Shown here in pieces: positions 28,199-38,545 of a stretch of DNA of 64,000 nucleotides. Both the position numbers and the translations under genes were made by a program. The DNA is from Neocallimastix lanati (nom. inval.) (lineage: Eukaryota; Neocallimastigomycota; Neocallimastigomycetes; Neocallimastigales; Neocallimastigaceae): NCBI GenBank assembly GCA_016946835.1, contig JACVTC010000004.1, positions 342,501-406,500 of the forward strand. Direction: 5' to 3'. The notes under the pieces were generated by a model. That model was not told the DNA's origin, ran no database searches, and saw only the letters and a list, made by a program, of their open reading frames with translations. Every line of letters starts with the position of its first letter. Position 1 is the stretch's first letter.

Positions 28199-28320
28199 TA
28201 ATTCTGAATGATAATCGATGATTATCCTTTCTAAAGTAACCTCAAGTACGAAAGAGAGAAAATTGGATTACTGGAAAGACTGTAGAAAAAAAGTGAACCA
28301 TGATGTTTTTTTTTATCATT

Positions 28321-28357
<37 letters not shown>

Positions 28358-28617
28358 AAAAACTGGGTATGTTGTAAAAAAAAAAAAAAAATTGGAGTTG
28401 TATTCTAATTAATAATTAATAATATATAAATCATGTAGTAAAGTTTCTACCTATTATCCATTGAAATGAAATCTATTTTTTTTTTTTACTTTAGCGTTAG
28501 AGTATCATTTAAACTCTCATGTAGCTATTGTAAAAAAAAAAAATGAAAATTTTTAAAGAGATTCATTCATTCTAAAAAGTTGGTGTTTAATATTTTTTTT
28601 TAAGGGGAAGGAAATTT

Positions 28618-28659
<42 letters not shown>

Positions 28660-28678
28660 GTCTCTTTTCATTACTAAC

Positions 28679-28710
<32 letters not shown>

Positions 28711-29244
28711 TTTTCATTTTAGTTTAGTTTATCTATTAGTACTTTATCCAAAAAAAAAAAAAAAAAAAAATTATTATATCAATCAAAGGTTTATAAATTG
28801 AATTGAAGATCAAAAACTTAAAAAAGATAAAAAAAAAAAAAAAAAAACTTCATATTATTTTAATTATTTTATTTTATTTTATTTTTTATTTTATTTTATT
28901 TTATTTTTTTTTTTTAATTTTTCTATATTTTTATATATATATACATATATATATTTTTTCTATTTCTACTTTTATTTATATTTCTTAGTATTTAGTATTT
29001 AGTATTTAGTATTTTATTTTATATTAGTTTTATTTTTATCGATTTGTAATTTAAAGTTCATTATATGGAAAAAAAATATTTCATCAGGGTTCTCGCTTGC
29101 TGTTACTGTTATGGATCATCTATTGACAACACAAGGTTGTCAATAGATGATTTATATATTATTATTATTATTATTATTTTTGTTACAAAAAAAAAAAAAA
29201 AAAAAAAAATTTTGTTTGATGGGATAGGTACAAATGTCTTGGAA

Positions 29245-29283
<39 letters not shown>

Positions 29284-29429
29284 TGATCATAAATAAAATT
29301 TGAGATTCTTAGGACTTAGGAAATGATGAAAAAAAAAATAAGAGAAATTTGTGATCATAAATAAAATTTGAGATTCTTAGGACTTAGGAAATGATGAAAA
29401 AAAAAAAAAAAAAAAAAAAAAGAACGTTC
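27093..29429. other. Intergenic region with decayed, homopolymer-riddled sequence
   Basis: 27093-28030 is ordinary AT-rich spacer. From about 28030 the sequence becomes less AT-biased, in short stretches such as 28050-28160 and 28200-28310, separated by poly(A) or poly(T) runs of 15-40 nt. This is the same texture as the LINE relic that follows, so it may be the element's decayed 5' part (inferred). It contains a perfect hairpin (29115-29151) and a 68-nt tandem duplication (29281-29398). No intact gene. Confidence 0.5.
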
Positions 29430-30051
29430 AGTTGATTAGTATAGTTGAAAAGTTCCGTTTACATCAACACTACTAAATTCCATTGTTAAGGATTTATCGA
29501 TTACATCTTTAACAGAAATCAGAAAAGTAATGTTTAGAATGTCTCTTGCAAAAAAAAAAAATTATTATCTTCCAAAGGTAAAACATTTAAAAAATAATCA
29601 AATTAAGCATTATAAATTTGTAATTAATTCCATTGAAATTGCTAAAAATTGTTGACTCATATAATAGTAATATTTCGTCTGGCTTTCAATGTCTTTTAAA
29701 GCCTTAATAATCAATCGTATTTGGAGTGATGACTTTCCAAAAATAATGGAATAACTCATCGACAGTTTCTATTCATAAAAAAAAAAAAAAAAAATTGATC
29801 CCATCAGATTGTAATAACCATCGTGTCATCTCTCTTATCAATAAAGGGTTAAAAAAATATATATATATATAGAAAAAATCATAGCTAATAGAAATCTCTA
29901 AATATGAAATTGATAAAAGATATATTAGACCAGAACAATATGAATTTTGTAACCGAGAAGAATGTATGTATAAGTGTCTTTATATACCACATTAAGAATT
30001 ATATGTCAGAGACAATAATTTGATAATAATAATAATAAAGATACTTACCAT

Positions 30052-30099
<48 letters not shown>

Positions 30100-31080
30100 T
30101 TGGACCTTAAAAAAAAAGCATATGACTCTGTTCCAATTATTTAATGTATTAATGAAAAATTCATCACTTTGGTATTAGAGGATAAGTAAGTGCTTTAATT
30201 TTATTTAAAAACTTATTACTTATCTTTCAAAGCTTGTGTAAGGGTTGATGGACAAAATTAACAGAATCATTTTAGTATTTAAGAAAGGTGTATCTGTGTT
30301 TTATCAAGGGTGTTCCCTCTCACCAATTTTAATTTATTTTTTTTTTTTTTAACTTATTCATTAATAATATTTTCAATAAATGTGATTAAAATTTGGAATC
30401 TCGATTGCTGATAAACACTATGTTGTGGAGGTCTCTTTGCCAATGACTTTGCGTTCTGTGCTCCAACATGATCTTAACTTTAAGAAAATTGTTAAAATTA
30501 GCCAGTAAAGTGGGGCTAAAAATAATGAAAATGTAATTTGGTATCAATAAATGTGCCAGTTTTAAGTAAGTAGTACGAGAGGAGGGGGGAGGGAAGTTTT
30601 CAAGATTTCAAGATTTCTTAATAATAGTAACCCTACCTTTTTTTTTTATCTTTCAAGTCAAGAGCTAACCTAAAACGAATTGCTATATACCATACCTAGG
30701 TCTACTCTTGTTCAAAATGATTCAGAATTAACACCAATCATATAGAGAATGAATAATATAAAATAAAGAAAAACACTTTATTCCATTAAAGGATTTCATA
30801 AGAATCCTCATATTCCTTATCCCTTATAAACGAATGTTATTTTCAGCTATAGTAATTGGGGGAAAGTTTCGTATTATGTACCTCTACTTTGGAATCCAAA
30901 CAAAGAAAGAACGAGAAGTACACAGACACAAGTTAATTCAGGATTATACTGGATTGAAGGATTTTCCAACGGGAATAGCTTAGCTTAGCATCCTTTTATT
31001 GTATTTCTAAAAGAACCAAACATCCCTCTTCTATCAATCAACGAACTGTGCGATTGCTCAGGTAAAGTGTTTTTTTTAAA
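29430..31080 (+). mobile_element. Degenerate non-LTR (LINE) reverse-transcriptase relic
   Basis: Fragments in several plus-strand frames follow the order of a LINE reverse transcriptase. SDCNNHRVISLI (about 29806) resembles the NYRPISLL block. KIIANRN and RPEQYEFCNREEC (about 29874-29965) resemble the QxGFR region. LKKAYDSVP (about 30105) is the DLxKAFD block, and GCSLSPILI (about 30308) matches QGCPLSPLLF. CGGLFANDFAFCAP (about 30424) matches the YADD block with Asp-Asp changed to Asn-Asp, and a WG...N...NLVSINVPVL-like thumb follows. A tail to about 31080 (IRILIFLIPY...) resembles the usual post-RT segment. The frame is lost repeatedly at A or T runs and by substitutions, so the copy is dead. 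No poly(A) end or target-site duplication was identified. Confidence 0.82.
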
Positions 31081-31209
31081 AAAAAAAAAAAAAAATGGAA
31101 AAACTCGAAATGTAATATCACTGTTTTACTTAGAGATATATCAAGTTGTAAACATCATGTATGGAAAAAAAAGAAAAGTAAAATTTTAGCATACAAATTA
31201 AATAAATTT

Positions 31210-31261
<52 letters not shown>

Positions 31262-31339
31262 AATTATAAACTTTTACTGGGATAGAGATATGACAGGAAA
31301 ATTAATCAAGGCTAAGGCTTATATGAAAAAAAAAAAAAT

Positions 31340-31735
31340 TTTTTTTTTTTTTTGAGAAATCCTAGAGATTCAACACCCGATTGATAACCCACATCAAAAT
31401 GGGAGAGCTGAAAGGTTAAATCAAACCTTAAATAATTGTGCTAAAATCTTTTTTTTTTAAATTCTTTCAAGTTTCTACTTTAAAAATTCTAGGATTTAGC
31501 TATTTTTTATGCTGCCCATTTATTTATTCATTTTAAATTCATAGCAGTCAATTATTAACCAACCATATTCCTTAGGAATTATTCTTCAATAAACCTGCCA
31601 ATATTTCTCATCTGGAAGTTTTTTTTTTTTTTTGGTTGTAAGGTATTCTTTTATAATAATCATAAACCAAACAAATTCGAAAAAATAGTATTAAATCTGA
31701 GCTTTTTTTTTTTTTTTTTTTTTTTTTAATTTTAA
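31340..31735 (+). mobile_element. Ty1/copia-type fossil, integrase part
   Basis: Translated fragments show the C-terminal part of a retroviral-type integrase core, including a QNGRAERLNQTL block, followed by the typical copia P-x-ISHLEVFG stretch. The copy is old, broken many times and clearly inactive. No LTRs were recognised around it. It lies directly downstream of the LINE relic, in the same orientation. Confidence 0.75.
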
Positions 31736-31980
31736 ACATCAAAAAAAAAAAAAGAAAAAAAAATTCTCATAAACACATTATTTATAATAAATATTTATTA
31801 TTATTTTAACAAAAAATATTTAAAATATGTCTTTAAAAATAAATATTAATTTATATTTTATTATTTATTTTGTTAGTATTTTAACAAAAAATATTAAAAT
31901 ATGTCTGTAAAATTAGATATAATTATATATTATTGAAATAGGAGATATTATAAAGTATTTTTTTTTTTTTTTTATTAAAT

Positions 31981-32256
31981 ATTAGTAATAATGAAAACAT
32001 AGACTTGCACAAATGGGTACCCATCTCCCATATGACCATACAGTTATTAATTAACTGTAAGGTGATGTGTAACAGCTTCGCCGCTCTCAATCGTCGTTAC
32101 ACACTGCCCGGAGATGCATTCCTAACGTTCCTACATATATCTCTATTGACCACGAGCATCAGAACGGAATCATTAACTTCTCCCTAGTGGGTGTAATCAT
32201 TGGCGATTGGAAATTTTACAATCATCAAGGTCTATGCTTCATTAGTAATAATGAAA
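31981..32256. mobile_element. Compact palindromic insertion with direct repeats (MITE-like)
   Basis: A 244-bp insert (31997-32240), far more GC-rich than anything nearby, sits between two copies of the 16-bp direct repeat ATTAGTAATAATGAAA (31981-31996 and 32241-32256). Its ends are imperfect inverted repeats: ACATAGAC-TTG on the left against GCATAGACCTTG (reverse complement) on the right. Inside are the palindrome ATGGGTACCCAT (about 32012-32023), ACAGTTA...TAACTGT (about 32040-32058) and GTGTAAC...GTTACAC (about 32067-32102). There is no convincing coding frame. It looks like a non-autonomous element; the family is unknown. Confidence 0.65.
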
Positions 32257-32322
32257 TTAATTAATTAATTAAGCTACTCTTCCATCAACAGTTTTTTTAA
32301 AGTTCGACGCATTTAATTTAAA

Positions 32323-32349
32323 GCCACGTTCCGAAATAACACCACGCCC
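32323..32349 (-). repeat. Inverted copy of the TTCGGAA terminal-type motif
   Basis: GCCACGTTCCGAAA followed by ACACCACGCCC is, read in reverse complement, close to the start of the repeats at 32817 and 63898 (GGTGGTGCGTTTCGGAATGTGGC). It lies between the palindromic insertion and the second copia fragment. Confidence 0.6.
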
Positions 32350-32505
32350 ATTTAAATTAATTTTTCGTTATAATTACACTTGCTGTATTTACCTAGTAAT
32401 CTTAATTGGAAATTTTAGATTTTTATAGCGAATAACAATTAGCTAAAAACCAAACTCCTAAAAAAACTTGACAGTTATATTGATAAAATTATTAATAGAT
32501 ATAAT

Positions 32506-32787
32506 ATGAATAAAACAAAAATTATAAAAACCTCTTCTAGGAAGATTACTGATAAGGAAAGAGAAGAATCTCCATCTTTAAATGTACAAGAATTTAAATC
32601 TTTATTGGGAGCATTGCTCTATATAGCTGTAAAATCAAGACCTGATATATTGTTTGCTGTTAACCAAATTTCCAGACATTGTGAAGAACCTACAGATATG
32701 GACTATAAATCTTTAATGGATATTTTACAATATTTAAAATGTACAAAAAATAAATCAATCTACTGCAAATGGAATATTGATATTTAG
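32506..32787 (+). mobile_element. Ty1/copia-type fossil, reverse transcriptase/RNase H junction part
   Basis: An open stretch of about 93 codons with the copia pattern FKSLLGALLYIAVKSRPDI, then FAVNQISRH and a LQYLKCTKN segment, which marks the end of the reverse transcriptase and start of RNase H. It is a fragment of an old, broken element, possibly the same insertion as 31340-31735, though the order cannot be proven here. A terminal-type repeat (32806-32919) begins just downstream. Confidence 0.82.
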
Positions 32788-32805
32788 AAAACATTTCTAA
32801 ATATC

Positions 32806-32919
32806 CATTCCGAAACGAGGGTGGTGCGTTTCGGAATGTGGCTTTATAAATTTTTACATAAATTTTCATTTCGGAATGTGGCTTATATTATTTTTTATAA
32901 ATTTTTATTTATGAATATA
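32806..32919 (+). repeat. Dispersed terminal-type repeat with hairpin (second copy at window end)
   Basis: CATTCCGAAAC (32806-32816) and GTTTCGGAATG (32828-32838) form an 11-bp hairpin with an 11-nt loop. From GAGGG at 32817 the sequence matches 63898-64000 over 103 nt with two differences. TTTCGGAATGTGGCTT occurs twice within it (from 32829 and from 32869). This behaviour suits an element end, possibly of the MULE whose transposase lies at 36.7-38.1 kb. Confidence 0.75.
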
Positions 32920-33416
32920 ATATTTAAACATTAAAATAAAATGGCACATATAATTTATTTGAAAAAATAATTATTAAAAATATTTAAAATGTGATATATT
33001 TCAAAAAAAATGATGATTTACATTCGCCATATTCTGAAAATTTTTATTTATTTATTAATTTATTCATTTAATTATTTAATAATAATATTTAATAATATTT
33101 TTTTTTATACTATTTTCTAATTATAAAGTTTGTTTATTATATGGAAATATAATAATTTACATTAATTTAAAATACTGTAAAAATTATAATAAAATTCATG
33201 TTAATATATATGAATATGCTATATCATTTACTTTATTATATAATTTATTTGTTGCTAAATTCAGTTTTTACATTAATTTTATATCAATATCTTATTTATT
33301 TTATTTTATCATATTATATATTATTATTTCACTGCATATTTATTTATTTTATATTATTTTATTTTGTTTCGATTGATACTTGCAATTTAATATAATTCAC
33401 ATATTTATTTTTTTTT
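32920..33416. other. AT-rich spacer before the minisatellite
   Basis: No gene or clear repeat. The 65-residue frame at 33198 is composed of Ile/Leu/Tyr/Phe codons expected of AT-rich noise. Confidence 0.5.
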
Positions 33417-35836
33417 TTATTTTATTTTATTAGTACTTGTATTTTTATTATAATTCAAATATTTATTTTATTTTATTTTATTTTATTTTTATTAATACTT
33501 GTATTTTTATTATAATTCAAATAATTTTTTTATTTTATTTTATTTTATTTTATTTTATTTTATTTTATTTTATTTTATTTTATTTTATTTTATTTTATTT
33601 TATTTTATTTTATTTTATTTTATTTTATTTTATTTTATTTTATTTTATTTTATTTTATTTTATTTTATTTTATTCAATCTGTACTTTTTTATTTAATATT
33701 CTACTTTTTATTTTATTTTATTTTATTCAATTTGTACTTTATATTCATATTTCTACTATTTATTTTATTTTATTTTATTTTATTTTATTTTATTTTATTT
33801 TATTTTATTTTATTTTATTTTATTTTATTTTATTTTATTTTATTTTATTTTATTTTATTTTATTTTATTTTATTCAATCTGTACTTTACATTTATATTTC
33901 TACTATTTATTTTATTTTATTTTATTTTATTTTATTTTATTCAATCTGTACTTTACATTTATATTTCTACTATTTATTTTATTTTATTTTATTTTATTTT
34001 ATTTTATTTTATTTTATTTTATTTTATTTTATTTTATTCAATCTGTACTTTACATTTATATTTCTACTATTTATTTTATTTTATTTTATTTTATTTTATT
34101 TTATTTTATTTTATTTTATTTTATTTTATTTTATTCAATCTGTACTTTACATTTATATTTCTACTATTTATTTTATTTTATTTTATTTTATTTTATTTTA
34201 TTTTATTTTATTTTATTTTATTTTATTCAATCTGTACTTTACATTTATATTTCTACTATTTATTTTATTTTATTTTATTTTATTTTATTTTATTTTATTT
34301 TATTTTATTTTATTTTATTTTATTTTATTTTATTTTATTTTATTTTATTTTATTTTATTTTATTTTATTCAATCTGTACTTTACATTTATATTTCTACTA
34401 TTTATTTTATTTTATTTTATTTTATTTTATTTTATTTTATTTTATTTTATTTTATTTTATTTTATTTTATTTTATTTTATTTTATTTTATTTTATTTTAT
34501 TTTATTTTATTTTATTTTATTTTATTTTATTTTATTTTATTTTATTTTATTTTATTTTATTTTATTTTATTTTATTTTATTTTATTTTATTTTATTTTAT
34601 TTTATTTTATTTTATTTTATTTTATTTTATTTTATTTTATTTTATTTTATTTTATTTTATTTTATTTTATTTTATTTTATTTTATTTTATTTTATTTTAT
34701 TTTATTTTATTTTATTTTATTTTATTTTATTTTATTTTATTTTATTTTATTCAATCTGTACTTTACATTTATATTTCTACTATTTATTTTATTTTATTTT
34801 ATTTTATTTTATTTTATTTTATTTTATTTTATTTTATTTTATTTTATTTTATTCAATCTGTACTTTACATTTATATTTCTACTATTTATTTTATTTTATT
34901 TTATTTTATTTTATTTTATTTTATTTTATTTTATTTTATTTTATTTTATTTTATTTTATTTTATTTTATTTTATTTTATTTTATTTTATTTTATTTTATT
35001 TTATTTTATTTTATTTTATTTTATTTTATTTTATTTTATTTTATTTTATTTTATTTTATTTTATTCAATCTGTACTTTACATTTATATTTCTACTATTTA
35101 TTTTATTTTATTTTATTTTATTTTATTTTATTTTATTTTATTTTATTTTATTTTATTTTATTTTATTTTATTTTATTTTATTTTATTTTATTTTATTTTA
35201 TTTTATTTTATTTTATTTTATTCAATCTGTACTTATATTTATATTCTACTATTTATTTTATTTTATTTCATTTTATTTTATTTTATTTTATTTTATTTTA
35301 TTTTATTCAATCTGTATTTCATATTTATATTTCAACTATTTATTTTATTTTATTTTATTTTATTCAATCTGTATTTCATATTTATATTTCAACTATTTAT
35401 TTTATTTTATTTTATTTTATTCAATCTGTATTTCATATTTATATTTCAACTATTTATTTTATTTTATTTTATTTTATTCAATCTGTATTTCATATTTATA
35501 TTTCAACTATTTATTTTATTTTATTTTATTTTATTCAATCTGTATTTCATATTTATATTTCAACTATTTATTTTATTTTATTTTATTCAATCTGTACTTC
35601 ATATTTATATTTCAACTATTTATTTTATTTTATTTTATTCATTCTGTACTTCATATTTATATTTCAACTATTTATTTTATTTTATTCATTCTGTACTTCA
35701 TATTTATATTTCAACTATTTATTTTATTTTATTCAATCTGTACTTCATATTTATATTTCAACTATTATTTTATTTTATTCATTCTGAACTTCATATTTAT
35801 ATTTCAACTATTTATTTTATTTTATTTTATTTTATA
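33417..35836 (+). repeat. 2.4-kb composite minisatellite built on (TTTTA)n
   Basis: About 22 copies of a roughly 35-nt spacer, beginning TCAATCTGTACTTTACATT and continuing to a CTACTATTTA end, alternate with (TTTTA)n blocks of about 20 to 370 bp. Spacer variants are ordered: divergent copies at the left, ACTTTACATT copies from about 33.88 to 35.1 kb, ATTTCATATT copies (35.3-35.57 kb), then ACTTCATATT copies (35.58-35.8 kb). The pentamer has no stop in two plus frames, producing spurious frames of 835 and 729 codons. Confidence 0.95.
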
Positions 35837-36681
35837 TACTTGTACTTCTATATTATTACATTCTATATTTTTTTCATTTTATTTTTATATATTCTTTTTA
35901 AAATTCTTATTTCCTTTTTAATATTTTTTTATCTAATATTTTAAATAAATTTTATATAATACAAAAATCCAAAAATCTTTTTTACTCAGGAGCATTATAT
36001 TTAACTTGATAAGGAAAGATTATTTGAAAATTTAATTATAAATATTAAATTAAAACTTTTTTTTAGTAATAGTAATAACAATAACATTTTTAAACATAAA
36101 TTTCTATTAAATAATAAATAAATTATTTTAGATATTTATATTATACAAATCTAATAAACTAACAAAAAGAGCATTACTATTTTTACAAATAGTAAAGTTT
36201 TTTTAGAAAGCCTGATAGAAATAATTTAAAATATTAATTATTTTCTTTTATAAGTATTATAATACTTAAATATCATTATATATATTTAAAATGTATATTT
36301 GAATATTTATTAAAAATATGAAATATACATTAAATATATTTTTAAAAAATATATTAATTTAATAATTGGTTTATTTTATAGAAATTATTTATTTATTTAT
36401 TAATTTACTACAATATAAAATAAAAATAATGCGAAATGCAATACATTCATATTTTTAATATTTTATAATACTAATATATAATAATAAAGACATCTTTAAT
36501 TTTATTTAATTAAGTAAAAAATATTTAAAATAAATTTATAAAAAAAATTTTTTTTAATATTTTAAGCTAACCCTATCAATAAATATTAAATAAATTTCAA
36601 TATTGAATTTCTTATTAAATAAAAAAATTTAATTTTCAATTAATTGTAATTATGATTTTGAAAGGATTTTAATAATTATTT
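35837..36681. other. AT-rich spacer between minisatellite and transposase
   Basis: No gene-like island; presumably 3' non-coding sequence of the MULE transposase gene (minus strand). Confidence 0.5.
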
Positions 36682-38129
36682 TTATTTTGTTTTATTAAAA
36701 TTAATGATTTCATTATTCAATCTAATTAAACAATTAAACCAATTTTCGATAATATCATTTTTACTACATCCAATATTTTTTAATTCGGCTTCCATATTTT
36801 TATAATATTCAACTAAAATATTAATGTCATCGACCCTTTCTGATATTCTGCTCTTTTTTCTCCAAATTCCTTTAATTCTCATATGGTAATCATAGTAAGA
36901 TTTGGATTCTTCAAATTGTATTGTATATATTAATTTATAAAATGAAGGCTTTTTTACAAATAAATTTTTTAAATAACTGTTATAAGATTCTGAAGCATTA
37001 TTTGTTATGTGGTCTATATTATTGTAATAATTCCAATATTTTATATTATAGATATTTAGAAATGTTTTCTCAAAATAATCTAAAAAATTCAAAAATTGGG
37101 AACAGGTAGATTTATATCTCATGCATGTATTTTTAATTTTATTAAAAATATCAGGTATGTATTCAATATTAATAAAACATAAATTAGAAATCGCTTTATA
37201 ATAAGTATTTAAAATATTATGATCTTTCACTTCCTTGTAACATAATTTATTTTTTTTGTCATTAATAATCTTTTATAATGCCAAAAACAATATTTAATAT
37301 TTATATTGGGAAAAATATTTTCCACTGCATTAGATATTCCTTTTTCAAAATCACAATGAAAAATTTTTTCTGAGAAATTAATATTTGCATTATATTTAAT
37401 TATATTTTTTTTTATTTCATTAAATAATATTTCGTAAGTTGTTTGTTCTTTGTTTTTTAATATTGACATGGAAGTAGTGTAAAAACAATTTAATTCTGTA
37501 ACATAAGTTCTGGTAATGAATACTTGATAACTATTAGTTGGAGCTATTAAAAATGTACCATCAGCAAATATATGTTTATTCTCCATAAATAATTTTGCTT
37601 GGAATGGTGATTGAAAAATTATTATATTAGAATTTTTGAATATCATAAAGTATTCACCTCTTATTGTTTTATAATATTCAGATACATTAGGAACTTCATC
37701 AAATGTTTTTACATTAGGAAATAATTGTTTGTTTTTATATCTTGTTATTTGGGATTTAATTGTTTTATATTCAGGGCATATATATCCTATTTCTTGAGAA
37801 ATTTTATCAAATATGCGTTTTGATTTTATATCAGAAGGAATCAAACTTTTTTTTATTTCATCTTTAATTTTATGTTTTATTAATGATTTGGATGCATTAA
37901 TTTCATTACCAGGATGATTATGTGAAGAATCATAATTTAAAACCTCTTTATTATCATTTAAAATAATAAAAGACTTACATTTATTTAATGTTTTATATTC
38001 TGTACATCTATATATTTTTGTATTATCTTTTTTTAATTTTGAAAAATTATATTTAAATTTTCGATCTATAATTATTTGCTCTTTTCCTCGATTTGTTTCA
38101 CTTATATCAATTTTTAGATTTCCCTCCAT
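36682..38129 (-). CDS. MULE-family transposase (Mutator-like), one frameshift
   Basis: Two minus-strand frames: 38129-37227 (300 residues from ATG) and about 37258-36682. The first has a FLYWCH-like zinc-binding start (C42, C51, H70, H72, ending SHNHP), then the MULE DDE core: first Asp in FADGTF (190), second in HCDFEKG (260) and the C-x2-H-type block YCFWHYKR. The second supplies the third acidic residue in NNASESYNSYLK (E81 of the listed frame). Together about 485 residues, a plausible MULE length. The frames overlap by about 30 nt, and continuity is lost at a run of eight A (minus strand, about 37250). Upstream of the overlap the protein reads into a -1 frame, KKNKLCYKEVKDHN. The cause may be a simple indel, a sequencing error, or -1 slippage. 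The copy looks recent because no other break is seen. Confidence 0.88.
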
Positions 38130-38400
38130 CAAAATTTTTAATATAAATATTAATAAATATGAAATATTTATTTTTTATTTTTTATTTAATATGTATTTTC
38201 AATTTTTTTAAAAATTACAGTTATAAATATAAATAAATATGAAAATATTTTATTTTATTTCAAGAAAATTACTAAAAAAATATTTATCTTTTCTTTTTTT
38301 TATTTTATTTTTTTATTATAAAATAAAATATTTATTTAATTATTATTTAATTATTTATTTATATAAAAAAATTTTATTATAATACGCCATCTCAAAAAAC
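38130..38400. other. AT-rich 5' flank of the transposase gene
   Basis: Non-coding sequence upstream (minus strand) of the transposase start, ending at ATGTGGCTTATAT (38401-38413), a motif shared with the repeat at 32876. Confidence 0.5.
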
Positions 38401-38473
38401 ATGTGGCTTATATCTATTCACGTGCAGTTCCGAAACGCGCTCTCCCCGATAGAAACCTCATCCGATTATTTGG

Positions 38474-38545
38474 TGCCATGCCGAGGATTCGAACCCCGCC
38501 CTCTACAGTGACCTGTATCGTCCTAACCGACTGGACCAACATGGC
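38474..38545 (-). tRNA. tRNA-like sequence, atypical anticodon arm
   Basis: The 72-nt reverse strand folds as a tRNA: acceptor GCCATGT with GCATGGC, discriminator A, D-stem GTCC/GGAC with loop AGTCGGTTA, and T-arm CGGGG-TTCGAAT-CCTCG. An A-box-like TGGTCCAGTCGG and a perfect B box GGTTCGAATCC are present. The anticodon arm does not give a 5-bp stem with a 7-nt loop; TACAG pairs with CTGTA around GTCA. It is therefore a pseudogene, a SINE head, or an unusual tRNA; a GTC (Asp) anticodon origin is only a guess. No T-run follows at once. The next is TTTTTT at about 38394-38399 (minus strand), so a pol III transcript would be about 150 nt, as in a tRNA-derived SINE. Confidence 0.55.

Noticed and set aside
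30574-30586. AGTACGAGAGGA, identical to the core of the 28S sarcin-ricin loop
   Set aside because: Only 12 nt match. Flanks show no rRNA similarity and fit the tail of the LINE relic, so chance is the simpler reading.
33417-35836. CRISPR-like array (conserved units with spacers)
   Set aside because: The variable parts are simple pentamer runs of uneven length, not unique spacers, and the setting is eukaryotic.
33437-35944. Open frames of 835 and 729 codons
   Set aside because: They are translations of (TTTTA)n, which lacks stops in these frames. The Phe-Tyr-Ile-Leu periodicity carries no gene signal.
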